Shown here: positions 30,710 to 38,488 of the stretch, in pieces
Numbering within the stretch: position 1 is the stretch's first letter
Layout of the letters: each line of letters opens with the position of its first letter
DNA from: Saprospiraceae bacterium
GTDB lineage: Bacteria > Bacteroidota > Bacteroidia > Chitinophagales > Saprospiraceae
Length of the DNA: 64,000 nt
Assembly: GCA_016716185.1 (NCBI GenBank)
Contig: JADJWV010000003.1
Coordinates: 336,824-400,823 of the forward strand
Reading direction: 5' to 3'
Made by a program: the position numbers and the translations under genes
Notes under the pieces: model-generated
The model's database searches: none
What the model saw: only the letters and a program-made list of their open reading frames with translations
Told to the model about the DNA's origin: nothing

Positions 30710-30778
30710 CTTGTAAGCTCTTTGACAAAGCTTTGGTTGTGGCGTTGGCTTGTAGGGATTTGGCAATGTGCTTGCAAG
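30710..30778. repeat. TCTT/ATGT hairpin, copy 1
   Basis: CTTGTAAGC (30710-30718) pairs with GCTTGCAAG (30770-30778) with one mismatch. Next inside, TCTT faces ATGT unpaired, then TTG pairs with CAA. It shares this layout with the copies at 40061, 52522, 61293 and 61779. Confidence 0.65.
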
Positions 30779-30794
30779 TGTGTGGAGGATTTAT

Positions 30795-31220
30795 TCATTT
30801 TTTTGTTGTCTTAATTGATCCTTTTAATTTTTCAATCATTCCACTTTTATCTTTTTGTAAAGCCTTAGCAAAAAGTTTGGCGTGCGGATGTACATCATGA
30901 TATTTTTCACTCCACAGTATTACTTCAGCTAACACAGGAATTAAATCTATACCTTTTTCGGTTAATGTATAAAGCACCTTTACCTTACTTTCAGGATGCT
31001 TCTGTTTTTTGATAATTCCCCCTGATTCCAATTGGAGAAGTCGGTCCGCTAAAATATTAGTTGCAATCTTTTCCCCGCCATTCAAAAATTCTCCGTAAGT
31101 ACTCATACCATTAAAAACCATGTCCCTGATGATTAATAAAGACCATTTGTCTCCCAAAATATCCAAAGCTGTACTTATCGGACAATCAGAACGATATGCG
31201 ATTTTTTTCTTTTTCACCAA
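30795..31220 (-). CDS. HxlR-family transcriptional regulator (first)
   Basis: This 141-residue winged-helix protein has the HxlR pattern: DCPISTALDILGDKWSLLIIRDMVFNG, then GGEKIATNILADRLLQLESGGII (recognition helix) and VLYTLTEKGIDLIPVLAEVILWSEKY. It is transcribed divergently from the SRPBCC gene at 31311, with two symmetric operators between them, so it very likely represses both directions. The Cys early in the sequence is typical of redox- or electrophile-sensing HxlR members. The signal it senses is unknown. Confidence 0.88.
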   Translation of the reverse strand: MVKKKKIAYRSDCPISTALDILGDKWSLLIIRDMVFNGMSTYGEFLNGGEKIATNILADRLLQLESGGIIKKQKHPESKVKVLYTLTEKGIDLIPVLAEVILWSEKYHDVHPHAKLFAKALQKDKSGMIEKLKGSIKTTKK

Positions 31221-31236
31221 GCAAATTTACAAAATT

Positions 31237-31288
31237 ACTTGCATATTACAAGTAAAAGGTTTTATATTTGTACTTGCAAATAACAAGT
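31237..31288 (+). promoter_or_regulatory. Promoter with two HxlR-type operators
   Basis: TTG (31239-31241), 21 bases, TATATTTG (31263-31270) is a near-perfect Bacteroidota promoter for the 31311 operon. Two copies of ACTTG-N7-CAAGT (31237-31253 and 31272-31288) overlap the -33 element and follow the -7 element. Binding there by the divergent HxlR protein should block transcription. Confidence 0.75.
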
Positions 31289-31310
31289 ATTAACACTAAA
31301 AACAATACAA

Positions 31311-31769
31311 ATGAGCAAACTTCAAGTACAAAACGAGGCGATAATAAATGCTCCCATTGGTAGCATTTGGTCGGCCATCACAGATATTTCTGTTTTACAT
31401 AAAGTCAATCCAGGTATAATAAAAGCCACTGGTAGAATGGATTTGCAAGGAGAAACACGCACTTGTGAAATTGACAATAAGGGCAAAAAAGGAACAATGA
31501 CCGAACGCCTTTTAGAAATGATTCCTGAAAAGAAAACGGTGTGGACAATAGAAAATGATGATATGGGATTCGGTAAAATGTTAAAAGATACAAGGTTTGT
31601 ATTCAATCTTGAAAAATTAGGAGACAATAAAACCAAGGTCACTAATGAAACTTATTTTACCCCTGCAAACTTTATGGCACGCATACTAAGTGGTCTTGTT
31701 ATCAAAAAGAATATCCGTAAAGCACAACAACAAATATTAAACAATCTAAAAACGCTTACTGAAAAATGA
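31311..31769 (+). CDS. SRPBCC-fold protein (first of two)
   Basis: This 152-residue START-like/SRPBCC protein begins VQNEAIINAPIGSIWSAITDISVLHKVNPGI, the typical first strand and helices of the fold, and has ETRTCEIDNKGKKGTMTERLL and the long C-terminal helix (IRKAQQQILNNLKTL). Such proteins bind hydrophobic ligands. It is the first gene after the operator-bearing promoter and overlaps the next gene by 4 bases (ATGA). Confidence 0.8.
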   Translation: MSKLQVQNEAIINAPIGSIWSAITDISVLHKVNPGIIKATGRMDLQGETRTCEIDNKGKKGTMTERLLEMIPEKKTVWTIENDDMGFGKMLKDTRFVFNLEKLGDNKTKVTNETYFTPANFMARILSGLVIKKNIRKAQQQILNNLKTLTEK

Positions 31770-32284
31770 AAAAAATATTCAAATGGACAGGAATTATCCT
31801 CCTTCTTATAATCGTTGTTTTTCAAATTTTATCTTATCAAACCATAACACTTCACCATGAAGTTTTAATTAATGCTCCTAAAGAAAAAGTTTGGTTGGTA
31901 TTGAATAACATTGAAGAGGTAGAAAATTATAATCCACAAGTTTCTGATGCAACGTGTCTGTCGGATAATCACGAAGGAGTTAATGCAAGCCGTCAATGTA
32001 CAATGGATGACGGTACAACCGTCAAAAGAAAAGTACTTGCCATTGATCCCGGAAATTCAATGACTATGGAATTATATGAAAGCTCATGGCCGGTTAAGAA
32101 TATGAAATGGACTACTTCCATTGAAACAAAGGATGGGGCTACACTTGTTAAACAGGATTTGGAATACAATGTTAGATATGGAGCATTTGGAGCACTACTA
32201 AATACCTTCGTAATGAAAAATAAAATGAATGCTTCTATTAATGAAGTGTTTTCTGAATTAAAAAAATATGTTGAATCAAAATAG
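31766..32284 (+). CDS. Membrane-anchored SRPBCC-fold protein (second)
   Basis: This 172-residue protein has an N-terminal helix (FKWTGIILLLIIVVFQILS) followed by the SRPBCC fold (LHHEVLINAPKEKVWLVLNNIEEVENYNPQV). The anchor suggests a periplasmic-side domain. The start overlaps the previous stop (ATGA), indicating coupled translation. It is similar in fold but not close in sequence to its neighbour. Confidence 0.75.
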   Translation: MKKIFKWTGIILLLIIVVFQILSYQTITLHHEVLINAPKEKVWLVLNNIEEVENYNPQVSDATCLSDNHEGVNASRQCTMDDGTTVKRKVLAIDPGNSMTMELYESSWPVKNMKWTTSIETKDGATLVKQDLEYNVRYGAFGALLNTFVMKNKMNASINEVFSELKKYVESK

Positions 32285-32290
32285 TTAATC

Positions 32291-32644
32291 ATGCCTTACA
32301 ATGAAAAATTAGCTGATAAAATCAGAGAATCTCTGGCGGGAACAAAAAACCTGGTAGAGAAAAAAATGTTTGGCGGAATCGCTTTTATGGTCAATGATAA
32401 AATGTGTATCGGAGTTGATAAAGATGATATCATGTTACGTTGCGAATTGGAAGAAACGGACGAGCTTTTAAAAAAGAAAGGTGCACGGGTTTTTGATCTT
32501 TCGGGTGGTCGCCCAATGAAAGGCTGGCTGCTTGTTAGTGCCGAGGGAACAAGCTCAAAAAAGGATTTTGAATGGTGGCTAAATAAAGTTATTGAGGGGA
32601 ATAAAAAAGCGAAAGCTCCTTCACCTAAAAAAAAGGAAAAATAA
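32291..32644 (+). CDS. TfoX N-terminal-like domain protein
   Basis: This 117-residue protein matches the TfoX/Sxy N-terminal domain: LVEKKMFGGIAFMVNDKMCIGV, then LSGGRPMKGWLLV and a basic tail (KKAKAPSPKKKEK). The full TfoX competence regulator has a second domain that is missing here, as in many stand-alone homologues. It starts 6 bases after the SRPBCC gene, in the same operon. Confidence 0.85.
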   Translation: MPYNEKLADKIRESLAGTKNLVEKKMFGGIAFMVNDKMCIGVDKDDIMLRCELEETDELLKKKGARVFDLSGGRPMKGWLLVSAEGTSSKKDFEWWLNKVIEGNKKAKAPSPKKKEK

Positions 32645-32679
32645 TTCACCAAATAATAACAATTTATAAATAAAACAAC

Positions 32680-33051
32680 ATGAAAAATGCAATCAATTGG
32701 TTCGAAATACCGGTAAAAAAATTCGACAGAGCAAAAAAATTCTATGAAACAATTTTAGATGCATCCATTAACGAAATGCCACACCCCGAATTAAAGTATG
32801 GGATGCTTCCATTCGACATCGAAAATGGTGGTATTGGAGGTGGCTTAGTAGAAGGTAAGGGGTTTGAACCTGCAACCAATGGCTCGTTAATTTATTTAAA
32901 TGGAGGTGATGATTTAAGTGTTCCTTTAGCTAAAGTGGAAAAGGCTGGCGGAAAAATAATTCTTCCGAAAACGTCACTTGGCCCCAATGGTTTTATGGCT
33001 CATATTACGGACACGGAAGGGAATAAAATTGCTCTACACTCGATGCAGTAG
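32680..33051 (+). CDS. VOC-family (glyoxalase-like) protein
   Basis: This 123-residue protein has two VOC half-barrels: MKNAINWFEIPVKKFDRAKKFYETIL and GGKIILPKTSLGPNGFMAHITDTEGNKIALHS. Members are metal-dependent enzymes or binding proteins. It is the fourth gene of the operon; the substrate is unknown. Confidence 0.87.
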   Translation: MKNAINWFEIPVKKFDRAKKFYETILDASINEMPHPELKYGMLPFDIENGGIGGGLVEGKGFEPATNGSLIYLNGGDDLSVPLAKVEKAGGKIILPKTSLGPNGFMAHITDTEGNKIALHSMQ

Positions 33052-33113
33052 CCAATGAGGTTTTTATAAAAGGGCAGTTCTGATTCTGCTCTTTTATTTT
33101 ACCTTGATATTTA

Positions 33114-33524
33114 CTAATCCTTAAGATGCAGCTTTCTTAACTTTTTCCTCCACTCTAAATCTGCTTTTACTTTATCTTTCTTAAATGGCCCAAGTAGTTC
33201 GTTCCTATCTTCAGCCAAACCTTCTCCGTATTTGTCCGACCATAAACCAATCTCAATAATTATAGGCATCATAGCAATTCCTTTCTCCGTGAGCGAATAA
33301 ACTATTTTTTGCTTATGATGATCATCTTCGAGTTTGTTAATGAAGCCCTCTTTTTCAAGTTGAACCAATCTATCCGCAAGAATATTTGTAGATATCCCTT
33401 CATCCGATTGCAGGAATTCTCTGTAATAACGCTTTTCAAAAAACATTAAATCTCTGATAATAAGCAAAGTCCATTTGTCGCCAAACAATTCCAGACCATA
33501 ATTTAAGGGGCATTTCGATCTCAT
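33114..33524 (-). CDS. HxlR-family transcriptional regulator (second)
   Basis: This 136-residue protein is a paralogue of the HxlR protein at 30795: KCPLNYGLELFGDKWTLLIIRDLMFFEKRYYREFL, then EGISTNILADRLVQLEKEGFI and VYSLTEKGIAMMPIIIEIGLWSDKYGE. It is divergent from the DinB gene at 33656, and the intergenic region repeats the operator layout seen at 31237-31288. It probably controls the DinB-to-porin operon. Confidence 0.88.
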   Translation of the reverse strand: MRSKCPLNYGLELFGDKWTLLIIRDLMFFEKRYYREFLQSDEGISTNILADRLVQLEKEGFINKLEDDHHKQKIVYSLTEKGIAMMPIIIEIGLWSDKYGEGLAEDRNELLGPFKKDKVKADLEWRKKLRKLHLKD

Positions 33525-33556
33525 AATAATTTATTTTTAACTTTTATTTTGCAAGT

Positions 33557-33612
33557 GCTTGCATTATTCAAGTAGTTTTATCTATATTTGTAACCGCTTG
33601 TGTTTTACAAGC
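33557..33612 (+). promoter_or_regulatory. Second HxlR-type promoter and operator pair
   Basis: TTG (33559-33561), 21 bases, TATATTTG (33583-33590). Operators GCTTG-N7-CAAGT (33557-33573) and GCTTG-N7-CAAGC (33596-33612) sit at the same relative places as in 31237-31288. Two extra half-sites (GCAAGTGCTTGC at 33551-33562, ACTTGC after 33612) make the region richer in sites. Confidence 0.7.
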
Positions 33613-33655
33613 ACTTGCAAATATAGGATTTATTTAAACATTAACACAATCAAAA

Positions 33656-34156
33656 ATGGAAACAACTATCAAAAACGAGGCTGTGCATGCTCTTTCTGAG
33701 CAAACAATTTTGCATACAAGATTATTTAAAAATGTACTTCTTGACATTAATGAGTCAGATCACACAAGAAAAATTGCAGACAACACAAATCATATTGCCT
33801 GGTTAGCGGGCAGCATGGTATCAGCAAGATTTATGATGGCAGACTTGCTTGGGAAAAAAATAGAAGAACCATTTCCCGACTTGTTTAAAAACAATAAGGC
33901 CATTCAAAACAATGTCAATTATCCAACCCTTCAAGAACAATTAACGTATTGGAACAAAATTTCTGAAATTCTTGAGGAGCTAATTGTCTCTGCTAATAGA
34001 GAAGAATTAACCGAAATATCAGAAACCAATTTTCCGGTAAATGATAAATCCAAATTCGGTGCTATCATTTTTCATATTGATAGAGAATCTTATGTATTAG
34101 GCCAGCTGGGGCTTCTCAGAAAAGGTTTTGGATATCCCGCAATGAAATATAATTAA
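33656..34156 (+). CDS. DinB-family protein
   Basis: This 166-residue four-helix protein resembles DinB/YfiT-like thiol-dependent enzymes: NTNHIAWLAGSMVSARFMMADLL and GAIIFHIDRESYVLGQLGLLRKGFG carry the conserved metal-site histidines. Members often use bacillithiol-like cofactors in detoxification, which fits an electrophile-sensing HxlR regulator. It is the first gene behind the second operator pair. Confidence 0.8.
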   Translation: METTIKNEAVHALSEQTILHTRLFKNVLLDINESDHTRKIADNTNHIAWLAGSMVSARFMMADLLGKKIEEPFPDLFKNNKAIQNNVNYPTLQEQLTYWNKISEILEELIVSANREELTEISETNFPVNDKSKFGAIIFHIDRESYVLGQLGLLRKGFGYPAMKYN

Positions 34157-34176
34157 CCACTTAAAAAAACACAAGT

Positions 34177-34452
34177 ATGAAATTCATAGTAACATTAAAA
34201 GCGAGACTAAAAATGTCTTTACCGGATTCAAAGGCATGGAGTGATAATTTATTCAATCCGGAAAACATCAAAAACTTCAAAATGGCAGGGAATTATTCCC
34301 ACCACGCGTACATCGATGCATCCGACCCAACCCAATTTATGGCGACTGATTTTTGGGAAGTTCAAAGCGTTCAACAAGTAAAAGATTTTTATGATAACGA
34401 ACAGTTTCGAACCATTATTACTCAGTTTGCGGATGGTGAAGCAGAAATATAA
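34177..34452 (+). CDS. Hypothetical small protein, possibly a dimeric alpha/beta barrel
   Basis: This 91-residue protein of unrecognised family has an alternating beta-alpha pattern (KFIVTLKARL, HHAYIDASDPTQFMATDFWE, VQQVKDFYDNEQFRTIITQF) reminiscent of antibiotic-biosynthesis-monooxygenase-like dimeric barrels. It lies 20 bases after the DinB gene and is certainly co-transcribed with it. Confidence 0.6.
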   Translation: MKFIVTLKARLKMSLPDSKAWSDNLFNPENIKNFKMAGNYSHHAYIDASDPTQFMATDFWEVQSVQQVKDFYDNEQFRTIITQFADGEAEI

Positions 34453-34506
34453 ATTTATGAAGATCAAAACTGGATTTCATTCTAACAATTAAAATCAAAT
34501 AAAAAC

Positions 34507-35292
34507 ATGAAAAATCAATTATTACAAAACAAAACCGCTCTAATATTTGGAGCAAAGGGTGCGCTTGGTACTGCAGTAGCAAAAGCGTTTAAAGAAAGTG
34601 GTGCAAATATTTATTTATCCGATATAAACGTTAAAAATGAAGTCGAGGAAAATTCTCTGGCACCAATTCGCAAGTTGGATACTTTAAATGAAAAATCGGT
34701 TCAACAATATTTTGATTGGTTTAAAGGTGAAAATATCTCAATCGATATTGTTGTTAATCTTTCAAGTTCCAATCCTGCTGAATACAATCACGGCAAACCG
34801 GCAAGCGAAGTTTCTCTTGACCAATTTCTAATTCCATTAAAAAACAATACTGCCAGTCAGTTTATAACTGCCAAGGTTGCTCAATCAGTAATGTCTTTAC
34901 AAAAAAATGGTGTTATAATTTTTGTTACCTCTTCTCTATCCAAAGTAGGATCGCCTTGGTCAGCGGCACTCACAAGTTCACATGCTGCAACCGAAGGGCT
35001 TCTTAAAAGTTTAGCATCAGAATGGGGGCCTCTTGGTATTCGTGTCCTTGGCGTTCGTTCAGAAGCAATGCCCGACTCGCCTGCCATAGATTACACTTTT
35101 AAAGCTATGGGAAGTAATATCGGTTTAAGCGGAGTTGAAATGCAAGGGTTCATAGAGCAACAAAAAACAGCGCTCAAAAGATTACCTACTACTCATGAAA
35201 CTGCAAATGTAATTGTATTGGCAGCAAGTGATATGGCAAGTTATATGACAGGTACAATTATTAATCATTCAGGCGGTCACATCCTAGAATAA
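34507..35292 (+). CDS. SDR-family oxidoreductase without the usual catalytic Tyr-Lys
   Basis: This 261-residue Rossmann protein has IFGAKGALGTAVAKAF (cofactor loop), VNLSSSNPAEY, FVTSSLSKVGS and a C-terminal AASDMASYMTGTIINHSGGH typical of SDR enzymes. At the active site the Y-x-x-x-K motif is replaced: the stretch reads ALTSSHAATEGLLKSLA, with Leu and His at the aligned positions. The Ser is kept. It may be a non-catalytic binder or use different chemistry. It belongs to the same operon as the RND exporter, 24 bases downstream. Confidence 0.82.
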   Translation: MKNQLLQNKTALIFGAKGALGTAVAKAFKESGANIYLSDINVKNEVEENSLAPIRKLDTLNEKSVQQYFDWFKGENISIDIVVNLSSSNPAEYNHGKPASEVSLDQFLIPLKNNTASQFITAKVAQSVMSLQKNGVIIFVTSSLSKVGSPWSAALTSSHAATEGLLKSLASEWGPLGIRVLGVRSEAMPDSPAIDYTFKAMGSNIGLSGVEMQGFIEQQKTALKRLPTTHETANVIVLAASDMASYMTGTIINHSGGHILE

Positions 35293-35315
35293 ACATCACT
35301 AAAAACTAAAATAAG

Positions 35316-37661
35316 ATGAAACAACATTCCAAGTCCTATCAGTTCTTTGATAAAGCAATAAAACGCCCCTGGTTAATAATATTAGCCACCATACTAATTA
35401 TTGTTGGTGCCGGAAGTCAGCTTCCGAAAATGCAAATTGATACTACCATTGAAGCTTTTATACCCGCAAATCACCCTTCATTAATTAATCGTGAATTTGT
35501 CCGTAAAACTTTCGGTATTTCCGATCCTGTAGTAGTTGCAATTTCAAACGATGGAAAAAACGGAGCATTTTCTCCTGAATTATTGAACTTGATAAGTGAG
35601 TTAACCGAAGATTACAAAAAAATTGAAGGCGTAGATCCTGATCAAATTACCAGCCTTGCTACCGAAAATAATATCTACGGTACCGAAACCGGCTTGGTTG
35701 TTGAATCATTTATCGAAGGTAAAATTGAATCGCAAGAAGATGCAGACAAAATAAAAAATAATGCTCTAAATTTTCCGCTTTATAAAGGTACACTTGTAAG
35801 CGAAGATGCTACAACAACCTTAATCGTTGTCGAACTGCTCGATAATAAAAAATATGGTTCTCAGGCTTACTTTGATATAAAGAAAATCACGGAAGAAAAG
35901 CTCAACAACTCAAAATATCAGGGAACAAAATGTTATGTCGCAGGTGAAGGTGGTGTTGTGGCTTATCAAGCAACGTATATTGATGGTGATGCAAAAAAAA
36001 TGACGCCATTAGCATTTGGCGTTATTTTACTCGTACTCATTATCGCTTATCGTACTTTCAGAGGTTTATATCTCAGCGTAATTGTAATTATAGGTTCCGT
36101 TCTCGCCACAATGGGAATAATGGCCGGTGTGGGTGTCCCAATGTATTTAACATCCAATATTATTCCGGTTATTCTCATTGCCATTGGTGTTGCAGATGCT
36201 ATACATATACTGGGCGAGTACTATGAAACGCTTGCCAAAAAACCCGGTATAACCTCTCGCGAAGCAACGCTTATTACAATGACTGAAATGTGGAGACCGG
36301 TAACCATGACAAGTGTTACCAATGTTGCTGGTTTCCTTGCCATGGGCTTTACATCAAACGTACCTCCCTTACAAATGGTAGGAATATTTTCCTCTGTTGG
36401 TGTTCTTATCGCTTTGTTTATTTCACTTTTTACTATTCCGGCTATCTTAATGTTGCTCAAACCCAAATTGAGTAAAGCATATCTAAAAGTAAGTGAAACA
36501 ATAAAACCTGATGCATTCGGTAGGTTTACTCAAAAATTTGGTGTAGCAATTCTTAAAAAGCCAAAGGCAATAATTGTCACCTCTGTGATAGTTATCATTC
36601 TAGGGGTGTTCGGTTCTTTTCAAATAAAAGTGGATGAAGCCAGTGTTGAAGCCTTCGATTCAAAAACGGATATTTACAAGGCAGATAGAATCATCAACTC
36701 AAAAATGAATGGTTCCAATTCATTTGATGTACTTATTGAAACACCATCAAAAGAAGGGCTTTACACACCCGAAAATCTCAAGAAAATTGAGAAATTACAG
36801 CAATACATCGAATCATTACCACAGGTTGGCGGAACCACTTCTATAGTGGATGTAATCAAACAACTCAACAAATCTTTAAACGAAAACAAAAATGAAGCCT
36901 ATGTAATTCCCAATGATAAAGATATGGTTGCTCAATTATTTCTGCTCTATTCATCTGGCGGTGACCCGGCAGATTTGGAACAGTTTATTGATTATGATTA
37001 CAGATTGGCAAACATCAGTGTTTCTATGAAAGACGGACATTATTCAAGTGCAAAGAAAGTAATTGAACCGCTGAACACTTATATCGAAAATGATTTTAAT
37101 GATCAAAATGTAAAAGCCAAAGTTGCAGGGTGGATGAACGTGTTTTATTATTGGTTGGATGGAATTGCTTTCAGCCACTTCTTCGGTGTAATAGTTGCAC
37201 TTATTTTGGTTCTGCTTATTACAGCATTTAATTTTAAATCATTTACTGCTGGTCTCTATACCGTTTTACCCGTATTCACGGCCATGTTAATGTTCTATGC
37301 CATTCTTGGCTTAGCCAATATTCCATTAAACACGGCTACCAATATTTTCGGTGCAATCGCTATTGGAGTATCTGTAGATTTTTCGATTCACATTATCGAA
37401 CATCTTAAATTAAAAATAAGACAAGACAATCTCAGTATTGAAGAGGCATTACAAAAAATGTACACATCCACCGGGCGAGCTTTATTGTTTAATGCAATTG
37501 CTGTTTGTTTCGGATTCGGAATAAATATGATAAGTGAATTACCTCCTTTTGTTGATTTTGGAGCGCTAATAACTACTTGTGTCGCCAGTAGCTTTTTGGC
37601 AAGTATGACACTTCTCCCTTCAATGATAAAAATATTCAAACCAAAATTCTTAACTAAATAA
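35316..37661 (+). CDS. RND-superfamily (MMPL/COG1033-like) exporter
   Basis: This 781-residue protein has two repeats, each with one helix, a large periplasmic loop and five helices. Marks include NREFVRKTFGISDPVVVAI in the first loop, IIPVILIAIGVADAIHILGEYYE and the matching NIFGAIAIGVSVDFSIHIIEH in the membrane. This is the hydrophobe-exporter type of RND protein, usually moving lipids, hopanoids or other hydrophobic compounds across the inner membrane. The following two genes (LolA-like, outer-membrane protein) complete a common three-gene export set. Confidence 0.88.
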   Translation: MKQHSKSYQFFDKAIKRPWLIILATILIIVGAGSQLPKMQIDTTIEAFIPANHPSLINREFVRKTFGISDPVVVAISNDGKNGAFSPELLNLISELTEDYKKIEGVDPDQITSLATENNIYGTETGLVVESFIEGKIESQEDADKIKNNALNFPLYKGTLVSEDATTTLIVVELLDNKKYGSQAYFDIKKITEEKLNNSKYQGTKCYVAGEGGVVAYQATYIDGDAKKMTPLAFGVILLVLIIAYRTFRGLYLSVIVIIGSVLATMGIMAGVGVPMYLTSNIIPVILIAIGVADAIHILGEYYETLAKKPGITSREATLITMTEMWRPVTMTSVTNVAGFLAMGFTSNVPPLQMVGIFSSVGVLIALFISLFTIPAILMLLKPKLSKAYLKVSETIKPDAFGRFTQKFGVAILKKPKAIIVTSVIVIILGVFGSFQIKVDEASVEAFDSKTDIYKADRIINSKMNGSNSFDVLIETPSKEGLYTPENLKKIEKLQQYIESLPQVGGTTSIVDVIKQLNKSLNENKNEAYVIPNDKDMVAQLFLLYSSGGDPADLEQFIDYDYRLANISVSMKDGHYSSAKKVIEPLNTYIENDFNDQNVKAKVAGWMNVFYYWLDGIAFSHFFGVIVALILVLLITAFNFKSFTAGLYTVLPVFTAMLMFYAILGLANIPLNTATNIFGAIAIGVSVDFSIHIIEHLKLKIRQDNLSIEEALQKMYTSTGRALLFNAIAVCFGFGINMISELPPFVDFGALITTCVASSFLASMTLLPSMIKIFKPKFLTK

Positions 37662-37670
37662 ATATAAAAT

Positions 37671-38480
37671 ATGAAAATTATAAAATCCATTTCATTAAGC
37701 ATACTTTTTGCTTCTGTATGTGTTTCCACCATTCAGGCGCAGTCTCTCCCGGCTGCAAACGAAATTGTAAAAAGTGTCAATAGTAGAAATGAAGGAGAGC
37801 ACGTGATACAGAATTTCAACATGATGCTTACCAACAAAAACGGTCAAACGCAATCAAGAGAAACAGTTATTTATAGGAAAGATTATAAGGATCAACGTAA
37901 AACCATGATAGTATTTAAAAATCCTTCCAATGTAAAGGGTACTGGATTTATGTCTTTTGATTATAACGATAAAACAAAAGAAGATGATCAATGGCTTTAC
38001 CTTCCGGCCTTAAAAAAAACAAGAAGAATTTCAGCGTCTAATCGAGGGGATTATTTTTTAGGAACAGATTTTACCTATGAAGACATCAAACTCGGTAGCA
38101 AATTAAGTACGACAAATTATTCTTATAAAACCGTTAAGGAAGAAACAATAGACGGCCACAAATGTTACCTTTTAGAAGGTACTCCACTAAACGAAAAAGT
38201 AAAAAAAGAACTCGGGTATGGGAAAGTTCATTACTGGGTGGATGCACAAATATGGTTTGTCAGAAAAACAATGTATTGGGATGTAGCCGGCAACTTACTT
38301 AAAACCACTAATGCACAAACAATCGAAAAAATTGAAGGCATTTGGTCAATAAAAAAGTTAGAAGCAGAAAACCACAAAACAAGCCATAAAACCTTAATCA
38401 CGTTCAGCGCAATTGATTATAAAACACAAATAGAAGACGACTTATTCACAGAAGAATCTCTAATGAGAGGAGGCAAATAA
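37671..38480 (+). CDS. LolA-like outer-membrane lipoprotein-sorting protein
   Basis: This 269-residue protein has a signal peptide (SISLSILFASVCVSTIQAQS) and a LolA-like lipid-binding fold (RETVIYRKDYKDQRKTMIVF, VKGTGFMSFDY, DDQWLYLPALKKTRRISAS, VHYWVDAQIWFVRKTMYWD). It is known as a partner of COG1033-type RND exporters and probably ferries a hydrophobic cargo through the periplasm. It starts 10 bases after the exporter. Confidence 0.82.
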   Translation: MKIIKSISLSILFASVCVSTIQAQSLPAANEIVKSVNSRNEGEHVIQNFNMMLTNKNGQTQSRETVIYRKDYKDQRKTMIVFKNPSNVKGTGFMSFDYNDKTKEDDQWLYLPALKKTRRISASNRGDYFLGTDFTYEDIKLGSKLSTTNYSYKTVKEETIDGHKCYLLEGTPLNEKVKKELGYGKVHYWVDAQIWFVRKTMYWDVAGNLLKTTNAQTIEKIEGIWSIKKLEAENHKTSHKTLITFSAIDYKTQIEDDLFTEESLMRGGK

Positions 38481-38488
38481 ATTCTGCA

